Notes: a model not told the origin generated them from the letters alone. A stretch of DNA of 64,000 nucleotides from Streptococcus gallolyticus subsp. gallolyticus DSM 16831 (GCF_002000985.1 NZ_CP018822.1:1878001-1942000); one strand, 5' to 3'. Shown: positions 1 to 9,671, counted from the stretch's first letter. Translations and numbers: made by a program.

Positions 1-1515
1 ATATGTGCGAACACGAGGAGCATCTTGGAGATGATAAGGATTATTAAACGAAATCATAGCATAAGTTTCTTCGTCCACAAATCGAGGCATATCAAGAGCG
101 TGTTTTGGGCTCCAATTAATCCGAACCGTCGTCTGATTGGAAGCTGTGGGACAGTTAACCAAAATCAAACGCAACTTATCCTTTGATAATTGTGAAGTTC
201 CATGTAGGTCATCTTCAAGTGGATGATAATGGCTAACCTCAAACCCTTGGCTCTTAAAATAATTTTCAGCTAGTAGGCTAATTTTATAACCCTCAGCAAT
301 CTCATCTTCTCCGACAACGGTTATTTCAATTTGAGGAAATCTTTCACGATCAAACGGAATAAGATGTTGAATATCTTTGACCAAAGTAATTGATTTATCC
401 GCACACTCATTGCGCCAAGCAATCGACTCAATAGTTTCCTGTGGATAGGACATTGATTCTAATGTCATCTTTAAAGCCAAGATTCTGATGACTGCTTCAT
501 CCAAGCGTTCTCGAGAAAGTGTTCCGTCATGCAATGCTTCCAATAAATAGCCGTAATCTTCGTAAAAATCCGTTGAAAAACAGAACATATCACAGCCTGC
601 ATTAATAGAAGCCGTTAAGGCTGCCTTTCGTGGAAGTGACATACAGTAGCCACCCATAATAGTAGCATCTGTAATGATAAGCCCATTAAAACCAAGTTTT
701 CCTCGCAGAATACCTGATAACAGCTGCTTACTTTGACTTGCTGGTAACATATCTGCGATTTCTAGTTTGGCATTAATTTCTTTTTCTAAGGCTGGTTGAA
801 CAATATGTCCTACCATTACTGATAACAGCCCGACGTCAATAGCTTCGCTGTAAACACGACCGTAACTAGCATACCAATCTTCTGCCGACAAACTGTTGTA
901 GGTAGGGTGCAAATGTTGGTCACGATAATCAACACCGTCTCCTGGAAAATGTTTGCAAGCTGCAGCCATTCCATTTTGCTGCAATGTTTGGACATAGCAT
1001 TTCACATTGTCAACGACCGTTTGCACATCAGAACCATAAGTCCGAACATTAGTAATCGGATTTTGGGTATTGAAATCAATATCGCTAACTGGTGCAAAAT
1101 TCCAATTACAGCCTGCTGCTTTTCCTTCAACAGCACATACTTTTGCAAATTTTCTAGTGATTTCTAAATCATTAGTTGCGGCAACCTGTAAAGGATTGGC
1201 AAAATAAGTACCCTCTTCGTTTGCACCGTATCCGCCTTCTTCAAGATTTGCAGCTTTTAAAAGAGGAATTTGAGTGAGCTGGTCTAGCCGAGCCCATTTT
1301 TTCTGAAGGTCGTCTGCTGGCATAGGTCGAAAGAGAAAACCACTCACATGATAGTCAGAAACCAAACGATTCAACTCATCATCTGAATAAATAGAACCTA
1401 ACAAACAAAATAATTGACCAACCTTCTCTTCATCCGTTAAACGATTTGCCAGTTGAATAACCTCGGCACTCTGTTCTTCGGTCAAATAAAAGGGGTTTTG
1501 AGTTAAATTAATCAT
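1..1515 (-). CDS. GH3 family glycosidase (partial, C-terminus beyond left edge)
   Basis: The frame is open from ATG at 1515 to the first base of the window (505 codons), so the C-terminus is missing. It is a paralogue of the next gene upstream. Visible GH3 landmarks are KHFPGDG followed by a D-Q-H triplet, as in the Asp-His dyad loop of NagZ-type GH3 enzymes, and a nucleophile motif GLIITDAT whose Asp should be catalytic. There is no signal peptide, so it should act on imported oligosaccharides or glycosides. An AGGAAG ribosome site precedes the ATG, 17 bp after the stop of the neighbouring GH3 gene, which indicates co-transcription. NagZ-like beta-N-acetylhexosaminidase or beta-glucosidase activity are both possible. 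Confidence 0.85.
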   Translation of the reverse strand, partial: MINLTQNPFYLTEEQSAEVIQLANRLTDEEKVGQLFCLLGSIYSDDELNRLVSDYHVSGFLFRPMPADDLQKKWARLDQLTQIPLLKAANLEEGGYGANEEGTYFANPLQVAATNDLEITRKFAKVCAVEGKAAGCNWNFAPVSDIDFNTQNPITNVRTYGSDVQTVVDNVKCYVQTLQQNGMAAACKHFPGDGVDYRDQHLHPTYNSLSAEDWYASYGRVYSEAIDVGLLSVMVGHIVQPALEKEINAKLEIADMLPASQSKQLLSGILRGKLGFNGLIITDATIMGGYCMSLPRKAALTASINAGCDMFCFSTDFYEDYGYLLEALHDGTLSRERLDEAVIRILALKMTLESMSYPQETIESIAWRNECADKSITLVKDIQHLIPFDRERFPQIEITVVGEDEIAEGYKISLLAENYFKSQGFEVSHYHPLEDDLHGTSQLSKDKLRLILVNCPTASNQTTVRINWSPKHALDMPRFVDEETYAMISFNNPYHLQDAPRVRTY

Positions 1516-1531
1516 AAGTTATCTTCCTGAA

Positions 1532-3208
1532 TTAGTATCGTAAATAATCTTTTCCACAGAAAGGATCGACAGGACTAATCCCTTTAAAATCGCTCTGACC
1601 TAAAACTTTTTTCAATGTTTCTTCAACAACAATGTCTGTTAAACAATAAGCATTGATATAAGTCTTTATATTTGGTAGGTCATACAATTCAAAAGGATTA
1701 CCAAAACTAATATGTACGGTTGGAATATCCGCAGAAAAACGTGGAAGGTTGCCTGCTTGATGCCAGTTAATCCGAAGAGATAATTTATCTTTTCGAGCTG
1801 ACTCCTGATGAGAAATATAAAGGAACAAGTCATATTTTTTCTGCCAATTACGTACACTATTATCCTTAGGAATAGAATCATTAGGATTTGAAACCGTGAC
1901 TGTAAACCCTGCTTCTTCTAGCTGCTTCTTAACAAGAGTTTCGACATGTTCACGTTCCCATGGATCTGAAATAACGGTTAACAAAATTTTTTGATGCTCT
2001 TTTGTGTTTAGGGGGAGGAGATTTTGCCCATTTTTCACTAATGTCACAGCATCACTTGCACAACGTCTTGCCAAATCACGGTGTTCCACACAGCCCAAAA
2101 CATCCAAAGCGGCTTCGTCTGGCACTAATGTTCCTTCCTTTTGCTTATCATGCAAGCCTAAACTTGCCTTGACAGCAAGATTTCTAGTCACAGCTTCGTT
2201 CAAGCGTTCCATAGTCAAACGACCATCTTGGAGTGCTGCTTTTAGATAATCTAAATCCTCATCCATATCAAAGCTATACAGAATTAAGTCAATTCCTGCC
2301 ATTAACATCTGTGGTACCGCTTGATAGCGTGGAAGATAATTGCTTGCGCCAGCAATACAAGTGTTATCACTGACAATAAGTCCATTAAACCCAAGTTTCT
2401 CCCTAAGAAGATTGGTCAATAATGCTTTAGAATATGTCGCTGGCATCACTTGCCCACTCATATCATCAGCATAATATTTTTGATAGCTTGGAAGAGCGAT
2501 ATGTCCTGGCATGATACTCATTGTGCCTTGGTCAATCAAACCTTGAAACACCTTACCAAAAACATTGTCCCATTCGGCAATAGACATCTCATTGATTTCA
2601 CAGTTGTAATGTTGGTCATGGTCATCTGCACCTTCCCCTGGAAAATGCTTAACCGCTGTTACCAGACCATTATCCATTTGCCCTTGCATATTGGCAGAAG
2701 CATATTTCAAAACTTGGTCGGCATCGGCTCCATAAGTATTTGTTGATGTAATGGCTGAACGCCAGTCAATAGTCATATCCACAACTGGACCAAATGACAT
2801 ATGACATCCTAAAGCACTAGCTTCTCTAGCTAATACACGACCATTTTGATAAGCAAAGTCCGTATTGCCAGTAGCAATGGTTTCCATTTGCTTAGAAAAA
2901 TATGTCCCTTCCTTAGCTAGACCGATACCACCTTCTTCTAAATTACCGCAAAATAGCACAGGAATTTTTGACGATTTTTGAATGTAGCGCAAGGTTTCTT
3001 GTACCACTTTTGCTTCATTTTGGCGAAAAAGAATCCCACCAACATGCTTACCAAGGATTTTCTCATCCAGATAATCTTTATCGGGTTGTGCCAGCTGAAT
3101 AAAAACTTGCCCTAATTTTTCATCTAAAGACATATTGTTCAATGTTGTTTCAACCCACTGAACAGCACGCTCATCCAGATAAAATGGTTTTGCTTTTAAA
3201 TCGACCAT
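1532..3208 (-). CDS. GH3 family glycosidase
   Basis: This 558-residue cytoplasmic protein has the GH3 TIM-barrel signatures KHFPGEGADDHDQH (Lys-His plus a D-Q-H dyad loop typical of NagZ-like members) and GLIVSDNT (nucleophile Asp), followed by a GH3 C-terminal-like domain. No signal peptide is seen. It lies between a small unknown gene and its own paralogue, in a cluster with a ChbG-type deacetylase, a sugar symporter and a PTS permease. This fits intracellular hydrolysis of imported glycosides or N-acetylhexosamine-containing oligosaccharides. The exact sugar specificity cannot be read from the sequence. Confidence 0.88.
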   Translation of the reverse strand: MVDLKAKPFYLDERAVQWVETTLNNMSLDEKLGQVFIQLAQPDKDYLDEKILGKHVGGILFRQNEAKVVQETLRYIQKSSKIPVLFCGNLEEGGIGLAKEGTYFSKQMETIATGNTDFAYQNGRVLAREASALGCHMSFGPVVDMTIDWRSAITSTNTYGADADQVLKYASANMQGQMDNGLVTAVKHFPGEGADDHDQHYNCEINEMSIAEWDNVFGKVFQGLIDQGTMSIMPGHIALPSYQKYYADDMSGQVMPATYSKALLTNLLREKLGFNGLIVSDNTCIAGASNYLPRYQAVPQMLMAGIDLILYSFDMDEDLDYLKAALQDGRLTMERLNEAVTRNLAVKASLGLHDKQKEGTLVPDEAALDVLGCVEHRDLARRCASDAVTLVKNGQNLLPLNTKEHQKILLTVISDPWEREHVETLVKKQLEEAGFTVTVSNPNDSIPKDNSVRNWQKKYDLFLYISHQESARKDKLSLRINWHQAGNLPRFSADIPTVHISFGNPFELYDLPNIKTYINAYCLTDIVVEETLKKVLGQSDFKGISPVDPFCGKDYLRY

Positions 3209-3272
3209 TTCTTCTCACTTTCTAATACAAAATCATAAATGGTGTCCACCGAAAAATCATTTTTGTAAGGCA

Positions 3273-3620
3273 TCAATCGCGGTGAAGGCTATAAACTTCT
3301 ACTCCTTTAGATTCGAGTCTTTCTTTTAGATTTTTATAATGAAATTTTGTGTCTCCAAAAAGGACTTGTCCCCAACCTCGACAATCAATAACGACTTTAT
3401 AATCATTGTCAAGTAACCATTTTTCCCACTCGTCGTAGCTTCTCTTGTAATCTTGACCGGTTAACAACCACGCCTTTTTATCACCTAATTGTTCTAAATG
3501 GCTATCAACCCACTCAATAATTTTGTCCTTGTCATATGATTTTTCCGTTTTTCGGACATAGTCATAAAAATTTTGAACGAGTTGCACATTTGGATTTTCA
3601 CTAAAATAAATTTTTGGCAT
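3273..3620 (-). CDS. hypothetical protein in the glycosidase cluster
   Basis: A 115-residue soluble protein that I do not recognise. The start at 3620 (MPKIYFSENP) is chosen because GGAGAG lies 7 nt upstream; a longer frame from 3653 would place that ribosome site inside the coding region. The sequence is rich in charged and aromatic residues (several Trp), with a central stretch KVVIDCRGWGQVLFG and no membrane segment or signal peptide. Its position between an esterase and two GH3 genes, same strand, suggests a role in the same catabolic programme. Confidence 0.7.
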   Translation of the reverse strand: MPKIYFSENPNVQLVQNFYDYVRKTEKSYDKDKIIEWVDSHLEQLGDKKAWLLTGQDYKRSYDEWEKWLLDNDYKVVIDCRGWGQVLFGDTKFHYKNLKERLESKGVEVYSLHRD

Positions 3621-3702
3621 AATTTTTCTCTCCATACTGTATCTGTCTCTCAATTGAATGCTTCCTTTTTAAATGAATAAGGAAACAATGCTAATCAGCT
3701 TA

Positions 3703-5442
3703 TTAATAACGTTCGATGATTTCATTCGTTTCTAAATCACGTTCAAATCGTCTCAAGAAATCCCAAGCCAATCCTGCCATTTGTGGAGCTGGAGCATGAA
3801 TCATTCGTTCAATTGAAATCAAACGCATATGTTCTTTTCCTTCGTTATTTTTAATGTCCAAAATGTAGCATTCTTGTCCTAGGCGAGTTTGAACTGAGGT
3901 TCTATCCGCAGGAATTCCCATTAATTGCGTGATCTTGTCTTGGCTCACACGCGCTGCTTCTATTTCCTCAACACTTGGGATTGGACAACGGAAAGCTTTA
4001 AAACGACGTTGCAAGGCTTGGACAAAAAGACGATAACGTTCAGAATCTTGTTCTAACCAACCAACCTCATTTTCACAGTAGCCATTGATATTAACAATTG
4101 GCAAATCAAGTTTGGCTGATTGTTCAATCATTTCATCTGTTACTTTCAACACTTCATAGGAATAATCTGGAGCTGGCATGGTATGTGACATACCAGTTGG
4201 TGCAATAGCTGCCAACATTTCAGGATGTCTCCGAGCAAATTCACAAGCAAACTGAGCGTTATGTGAATGTCCTGTCAAATAAACACGCTGTGCATCTAGT
4301 GGATAATACGCACAAGCTTCTCTAATGATATCCGCATATAAATCATTATCATCTGCTGATTCAAGAGCGAAAAATAGCAATGCAACGTCACCATTAGCAG
4401 CAATGTCAAACCAGTCATAGAAGCTAGCAAAGGCTGAAATGGACAAGAAAGGATTAATAGCATTGACCTCTTGGAAAATAGCGACAACAGGGACTTTTTC
4501 TGCCTGCTCATCAAAAGCTGATTTTGGAACAAAGCTTAACCATTGTTCTCCCTCTGTTTGATGAGCCTGATAGATTAGCCCCATTTCTTCCCATTTTGCT
4601 AATAAAGCAGAATCATCTGGCGTCTTAAAATCTCTTTCTAAAACAACTGCTTCTGCAACACGACGTCCAGCTGGAGAATGAATATAATCATCTAAATTGA
4701 ACAAAGGATGATTAAATGCCCCACCATTGATGAAACGAACTAATGAACTATTCGTATTTGCCCAATGGTCGGTAATATCGAGCATTTTAATATCATCTAC
4801 CTCACAAACAGCCAAATCAGGATTAACTTCTTTGCCATAACGGTCCACGTAATGAAAATCTGGAATATCTACCAACTGTTTGCCTAGACGATAAACTGGG
4901 CTAACATCTAAGAAAATACTAGCAGGCTCTACGTGTAAAATCGCACACAGTTCTTGAAGAACAGGGATAAACATCGCATTTTTATCCACGCCATCTGGCA
5001 TAACATAAAGAACAATTCGATTGTCTCTAAGTGCCATATCGTTGTATTTTTGATAATAAGCAATAGCATTCATCAAATAATTAGGATTAGAATAGTCGCC
5101 TTCATGAAGAACCACTAAAATCTCGGCATTCTTATTTTGTTTCAGATAAACGCCCTCAGGTACCATTGCTGCCCAACAAACACCTGCCATTTCACCTGTA
5201 CGAAGATAGAGTCCTTGTTTTTGCCAATTATCTACGACGTCTTGATAGGTGTTACTATGCGTTTTTGAATTAAAAATGCCGTCCGTACGATGATTATAAA
5301 GACTAAGATTAGCATTTTCTCTTGCATATTTTCCATTATGCTCACTAATCCAAACACCTAGCGGCCAGACCATGCTATTACGATCTTTCCAATAATCCAT
5401 AGACATCATATCAATGTCAGGATAAGTATAATATCTATTCAT
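3703..5442 (-). CDS. alpha/beta hydrolase, PHB-depolymerase/feruloyl-esterase-like
   Basis: A protein of about 579 residues. The C-terminal half carries an alpha/beta-hydrolase nucleophile elbow VYLTGHSHN, a G-x-S-x-N variant of the usual G-x-S-x-G, followed by FARRHPEMLAAIAPTGMSH as in PHB-depolymerase-like esterases. The N-terminal third is also hydrolase-like but has no obvious nucleophile. There is no signal peptide. ATG 5442 is preferred over GTG 5448, though the ribosome site is weak. Next to GH3 enzymes and an aldo/keto reductase it may remove acyl or phenolic ester groups from imported glycosides; this is inferred from context. Confidence 0.72.
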   Translation of the reverse strand: MNRYYTYPDIDMMSMDYWKDRNSMVWPLGVWISEHNGKYARENANLSLYNHRTDGIFNSKTHSNTYQDVVDNWQKQGLYLRTGEMAGVCWAAMVPEGVYLKQNKNAEILVVLHEGDYSNPNYLMNAIAYYQKYNDMALRDNRIVLYVMPDGVDKNAMFIPVLQELCAILHVEPASIFLDVSPVYRLGKQLVDIPDFHYVDRYGKEVNPDLAVCEVDDIKMLDITDHWANTNSSLVRFINGGAFNHPLFNLDDYIHSPAGRRVAEAVVLERDFKTPDDSALLAKWEEMGLIYQAHQTEGEQWLSFVPKSAFDEQAEKVPVVAIFQEVNAINPFLSISAFASFYDWFDIAANGDVALLFFALESADDNDLYADIIREACAYYPLDAQRVYLTGHSHNAQFACEFARRHPEMLAAIAPTGMSHTMPAPDYSYEVLKVTDEMIEQSAKLDLPIVNINGYCENEVGWLEQDSERYRLFVQALQRRFKAFRCPIPSVEEIEAARVSQDKITQLMGIPADRTSVQTRLGQECYILDIKNNEGKEHMRLISIERMIHAPAPQMAGLAWDFLRRFERDLETNEIIERY

Positions 5443-5607
5443 TTTCACTACACTTTCTTTGCTATATTGTTTTTTCAGTCACATTGACCATTAACATATT
5501 GATAATTAGATTTTATTAAGATAATCTAAAAGAAAACTAACTATCCGTTTGATTTAAGAAGCTAAACCAACAACCATATAGCCAACTTTCAGTGAACTTC
5601 GCATTCA

Positions 5608-6561
5608 TTAGTCAACGTTAAATAATTGGTCAACTTCTTCTTCCGTTAAATGAACATCAGCAGCTGCCATTGTTTCATTAAGAATGTCAACATTTGTTGC
5701 ACTTGTCAATGCAACACCTGGTAATTTATTGTTCGTAATGTATCCAATAACTGGAACTGAAGCAGGAACGTGATGTTTTGCCATATACGCCTTAACATTT
5801 TCAAGACGTTTGATATTATTAGGTGTTTCAAAAAATTGGCGTGTTAGCTCTGGTAAAGCTTCCAAGCCACCTTTGGCAGCGATAGAGAAGAACCCTTGTG
5901 CTACGGAACTAAAGGCAAAAACAGCCACGTCATTTTTGACATACCAATCATAACTTTCATCATCCATAACTAAAGCGTTGAAAGCTTTCTTGTAATCATC
6001 TGTCTCAACACGCGCCAAGCTCCATTGAATTTGATTGGCAAAGAAACCATATAAACCAGCTTCCTTAGCATAGTTATTAGCCGCTTCAATACGTTCAATA
6101 CTCCAGTTTGAACAACCAACAGCACGAACTTTTCCAGTTTTAATAACTTCATTTACCGCATCAATGATTTCTGAAACAGGCTTTGTAACGTCATCATTAT
6201 GAATCCAAAAGAGGTCAATGTAATCTGTTTGAAGCTGTGACAAGCTCAATTCCAAATCTTCTAGCATATCTTTCAAAGTTAGACGGCTTGGTTCTCCCTC
6301 AAAAGTATGACAAGCTTTTGTCGAAATAATAACCTTATCACGATTGCCACGTTCAGCCATCCATTCACCAATGTATTTTTCACTTTTTCCTCGATTGTAA
6401 CCTGGTGCTGTATCCAAAACCGTTCCACCTTTTGCAAAGAAAGTATCAAAGAGTTGGAAAAACTCTTCTTTTGATAATTCCTTTAAAGCTGACCCAGTAC
6501 CAAAGGCAATACGAGAAATCTCAAAATTTTCTTTAACACCTTTTACAGTAATTGTATTCAT
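5608..6561 (-). CDS. aldo/keto reductase
   Basis: A 317-residue NAD(P)H-dependent oxidoreductase of the AKR superfamily. The catalytic tetrad is visible as D50 and Y55 (VLDTAPGYN), K82 (ISTKACH) and H121 (LFWIHNDD). The start at 6561 follows AGAGGAAAG; a longer frame reaching 6648 lacks support. AKRs of this type reduce sugar aldehydes or ketones. Its placement between a lipoprotein and an esterase gene in the catabolic cluster suggests modification of a sugar or phenolic intermediate. The substrate cannot be told. Confidence 0.9.
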   Translation of the reverse strand: MNTITVKGVKENFEISRIAFGTGSALKELSKEEFFQLFDTFFAKGGTVLDTAPGYNRGKSEKYIGEWMAERGNRDKVIISTKACHTFEGEPSRLTLKDMLEDLELSLSQLQTDYIDLFWIHNDDVTKPVSEIIDAVNEVIKTGKVRAVGCSNWSIERIEAANNYAKEAGLYGFFANQIQWSLARVETDDYKKAFNALVMDDESYDWYVKNDVAVFAFSSVAQGFFSIAAKGGLEALPELTRQFFETPNNIKRLENVKAYMAKHHVPASVPVIGYITNNKLPGVALTSATNVDILNETMAAADVHLTEEEVDQLFNVD

Positions 6562-6677
6562 TAACTTTCCTCTACTTTCTACGTCATAAAAACTTCTTGA
6601 CTTAATCGATTTTTGATGAGAATGTAGGGCAATATTGCCCCACCTCATCTACATTTTTAGTTATCGCTTTACAATGT

Positions 6678-7961
6678 TTATGATGATTTTGTTCCTTTTT
6701 GCATACTGCCGATAACTCCTAGTGGATTTTGAACAAAATCTTGTCCAACATCTTCTGTACCACCTAAAGCATTTGCCAAATTTAAAATTTCAGCATCATA
6801 GTCTAGATTGGTTGCTGAACTATCTTCCAAAAGTGCCTTGGCTCTTGTTAACTCTGTTTGATAAGTGTCCCAAATATCTTGTGTAACCCAATAAGTATCA
6901 CTAGAGACATCGCTACCGTCTGTACTCACGACAATTTCTGACGTTTGAGATTCAGCATAGTTAATCCCATATTCAAGTGCTCCTTTTGCTGCATCGCCAC
7001 GAGTAAAGCCAATGCTATAACCTGTACTGGTTTGCCACATGGTAACATCAGCATCATAGTCGTAAAGATTAAGACGACGTTGTCCTCGAATGAATTGGGT
7101 ATTTCTAGCATATTCAGGCACATGACTGCGGTCAATTAAACCATCAGAAAAATCTACTGCTTTATCTGAATCGGTTGCCAACCATTGCGGATTTTTAATG
7201 TCATCTGTTTCAACAAGTTTCCCTGTCACAGCTGTCGCCTTTTTCGCTGACAAACCTTTGTCTGCATCATCTGTTAAGATGACAATATCACCAATCGCAA
7301 TATCTGAATCAAATCGGTCACTAGCAACGTCAACCGTCGCTGTAACATCACCATCATCTGTTTCTGAAGTTGTTGTAATGGTCACTGTATCACTAGAACT
7401 GTCTGTATCCAATCCTGTTACAAGAGCGGTATTAATAACCGTAAATTCGATTAAACTGGCTGTGCTTTCACCTTCCTTAGCGTAGAGTTTTATCGCTTCA
7501 CCTTCACGGTAACCCAAATTAATCGTAAAATCATAAGCTGTCGTTGTTAAATCACGACCAGAACCTTGCCACATTTTCTGTGCATCCCAATACCAAGTCT
7601 CATAGCCAGCGCCGCCATCAAGCCACATCATTTTTTGACCATCAACGACTAATTCTTCCGTACTAGCTGTTCCATCGTCAGTTAGGTATGGGATTTGATA
7701 ACCATTGACATAGACATTTCCTGCACTAACAATCGCCATAATGGCTGCACTAGAATCATCTCCACTAAAATAATCGTTATAATCGGAATCCGTTAATCCC
7801 TTATCACGATTAGCAACTAATGTTTTTAGTAAAGTATATTTTGTGCCATTAATAGTTGTCGTTTTAGATTTGCTAGAACTACTATTTGTTGAACAAGCTG
7901 CTAAAGCGAAAATACTAACCAGCATAACTCCTAAAAAGACTACCAACTTCATTTTTTTCAT
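6678..7961 (-). CDS. lipoprotein with a FIVAR-like C-terminal module
   Basis: A 427-residue secreted lipoprotein. The N-terminus is a Sec signal with lipobox LAAC (Cys about residue 23), then a Ser/Lys-rich linker. The central part is rich in Asp, Ser and Thr, typical of extracellular beta-structured domains. Residues near 370-400 (YWVTQDIWDTYQTELTRAKA, then a D-x-x-xx-L-x-x-AL ending) resemble a FIVAR sugar-binding helical module. It sits 15 bp downstream of a GPH-type symporter gene, so it may capture substrate at the surface for that transporter. The ribosome site GAGGG lies 6 nt before the ATG. It is not a typical ABC binding protein. Confidence 0.7.
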   Translation of the reverse strand: MKKMKLVVFLGVMLVSIFALAACSTNSSSSKSKTTTINGTKYTLLKTLVANRDKGLTDSDYNDYFSGDDSSAAIMAIVSAGNVYVNGYQIPYLTDDGTASTEELVVDGQKMMWLDGGAGYETWYWDAQKMWQGSGRDLTTTAYDFTINLGYREGEAIKLYAKEGESTASLIEFTVINTALVTGLDTDSSSDTVTITTTSETDDGDVTATVDVASDRFDSDIAIGDIVILTDDADKGLSAKKATAVTGKLVETDDIKNPQWLATDSDKAVDFSDGLIDRSHVPEYARNTQFIRGQRRLNLYDYDADVTMWQTSTGYSIGFTRGDAAKGALEYGINYAESQTSEIVVSTDGSDVSSDTYWVTQDIWDTYQTELTRAKALLEDSSATNLDYDAEILNLANALGGTEDVGQDFVQNPLGVIGSMQKGTKSS

Positions 7962-7976
7962 ATCTAACCCTCAAAC

Positions 7977-9404
7977 TTATTTTTGAACGTTTTCTGTTTC
8001 AACTTTTCCTTGACGTTTATTCAAAGCTGCACGAACTGTTGGATAAAGTTTTTCTAGGTCTAGGAAGAAAACACATAGCAGACCTAAAAGTCCGATAATC
8101 CCTGGAATCAGCGAAATATTAAGACGAATTGCGAGTTTTGTCACCGCTTTTTGAACTTCAAGTGAAGCATCATATTGACCAATGACCAATACCCATGCAA
8201 TAGCAACGTTATTAAGAGTTTCACCAACTTTAACAAGATATTGAGTTAAAGAAGATGTAATCCCTGAAACTGGGTGACCAATTTCGTATTCAAGATAATC
8301 AAATAATTCAGGCATTAATGCAAAGTACATTGTGAATGCAATTGAGAAACCAAAACCAATGATGAAGTAAGAAACTAGAACAAGCGCAGGTTGAGCAAGA
8401 TAGAGCCCAAAGTAACCTAACTCTCCCATGATAATGCCAACCATGATAAGGACACGTTTAGAATATTTTTTACCAAGCATTGGCGTTAAGAACATCCCAA
8501 TAAATTGAGCACCGCTAAGGCACATCATGGCTGTTCCTTGCATGACTGGATTGTCCATAACGTTTTTGAAGTAATACGCTCCACACATCAACGTCATCAT
8601 AAACGCAAATGAAATAAATGCAGCCATTAAACCAAAGAGCCAGAAACGTCTGTTTTTAAGAATAAGAACAGAAGCTTTTAGCAAATTGTGCTTTGGTTGT
8701 TCCTCTTCGTCATTATCTGCTGAAACATTATCAACATAAATTTCTTTCAAAAGCAAAAGACTAACAACGATACACACAACAACAAATACCGTAACAAGTT
8801 GCGCCACTTGCGCATAACCTTGTAATCCTTTACCAATAAAGAAAACAAGTAGAGATGCAAATACTGTTGTCCCAAAGAAATTGATAACATTACCAGCCAA
8901 TTGACGACATGTTGCAAGAACCGTACGTTCTTCAGGATCATCAGAGAGTGTTGGCAAAATCGTAAATTCAGGAATATTTAAAAACGTTAAACCAAGTGAG
9001 AAAACACAATAAGTAACATAAGCATACACCAGTTGTGAATTTGAAGCCCAGTCACTCGGAATATTAAAGACTGTGAGAAGACCTACTGTAACAAGAATAA
9101 CTCCAAGAAACGCCCAAGGACGGCTCTTACCAAAACGTGAATTTGTCCTATCTATCAAAAGCCCTGCCAAATAGTCTGTTACAGCATCAATAATCTTACA
9201 CACTAGGAAAAGTGTTCCAACAGCAGCTACCGATAAGCGAGCGGTGTCTGTCATATAAATCATCAAGTAAGTCTGAATCAACAAATTAGCAGTAAAACGA
9301 CCTGTTTCATATAGCCAATAACCAACACGCTGTCTCCATCTTAAAAGCTTACCGCCACCACTATTATTTGTAGATACTTCTACATTCGATGTTGTCGCAA
9401 CCAT
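7977..9404 (-). CDS. GPH-family MFS sugar:cation symporter
   Basis: A 475-residue membrane protein with about 12 hydrophobic segments, of the glycoside-pentoside-hexuronide:cation symporter type (MelB, XynP, YicJ relatives). Diagnostic features are the early conserved stretch YWLYETGRF, the DAVTDYLAGLLIDRTNSRFG loop and the RPWAF motif. AAGGAGTAAATATT precedes the ATG. It should import a glycoside or uronide for the GH3, esterase and reductase genes downstream. A 267-bp hairpin-rich gap separates it from the amidohydrolase gene, so expression may differ across the two parts of the operon. Confidence 0.88.
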   Translation of the reverse strand: MVATTSNVEVSTNNSGGGKLLRWRQRVGYWLYETGRFTANLLIQTYLMIYMTDTARLSVAAVGTLFLVCKIIDAVTDYLAGLLIDRTNSRFGKSRPWAFLGVILVTVGLLTVFNIPSDWASNSQLVYAYVTYCVFSLGLTFLNIPEFTILPTLSDDPEERTVLATCRQLAGNVINFFGTTVFASLLVFFIGKGLQGYAQVAQLVTVFVVVCIVVSLLLLKEIYVDNVSADNDEEEQPKHNLLKASVLILKNRRFWLFGLMAAFISFAFMMTLMCGAYYFKNVMDNPVMQGTAMMCLSGAQFIGMFLTPMLGKKYSKRVLIMVGIIMGELGYFGLYLAQPALVLVSYFIIGFGFSIAFTMYFALMPELFDYLEYEIGHPVSGITSSLTQYLVKVGETLNNVAIAWVLVIGQYDASLEVQKAVTKLAIRLNISLIPGIIGLLGLLCVFFLDLEKLYPTVRAALNKRQGKVETENVQK

Positions 9405-9671
9405 AATATTTACTCCTTGTTAAAAATACCAAGCCCCTTAAAAAGTAAGAAGAACTCCCAATTTCCCTTTGCTTATAGGGCATGTTAATTGGTTACTTGA
9501 TGAAAGCTAATCTCTTTCATCAATAGAGGATTATCGCTCATAAGGCGATTAATCATGAACAAAATTCTTCACATTTTTCAACTAACCTCACAAGCTTAGC
9601 TGAACTCAAACAGTCACATTACCTATCTTTGTGACTTTGTCTTGTGAATCTTTTGAGAAGTTCTGATTTTC
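9405..9671 (-). other. hairpin-rich intergenic spacer inside the operon
   Basis: No gene is seen here. There are two perfect inverted repeats: TTGATGAAAG / CTTTCATCAA (9497-9506 and 9514-9523) and AGTCACA / TGTGACT (9612-9618 and 9630-9636). A shorter ATCGC/GCGAT hairpin lies between them. None is followed by a good T-run, so RNA processing or stability signals are more likely than full termination. Confidence 0.6.
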
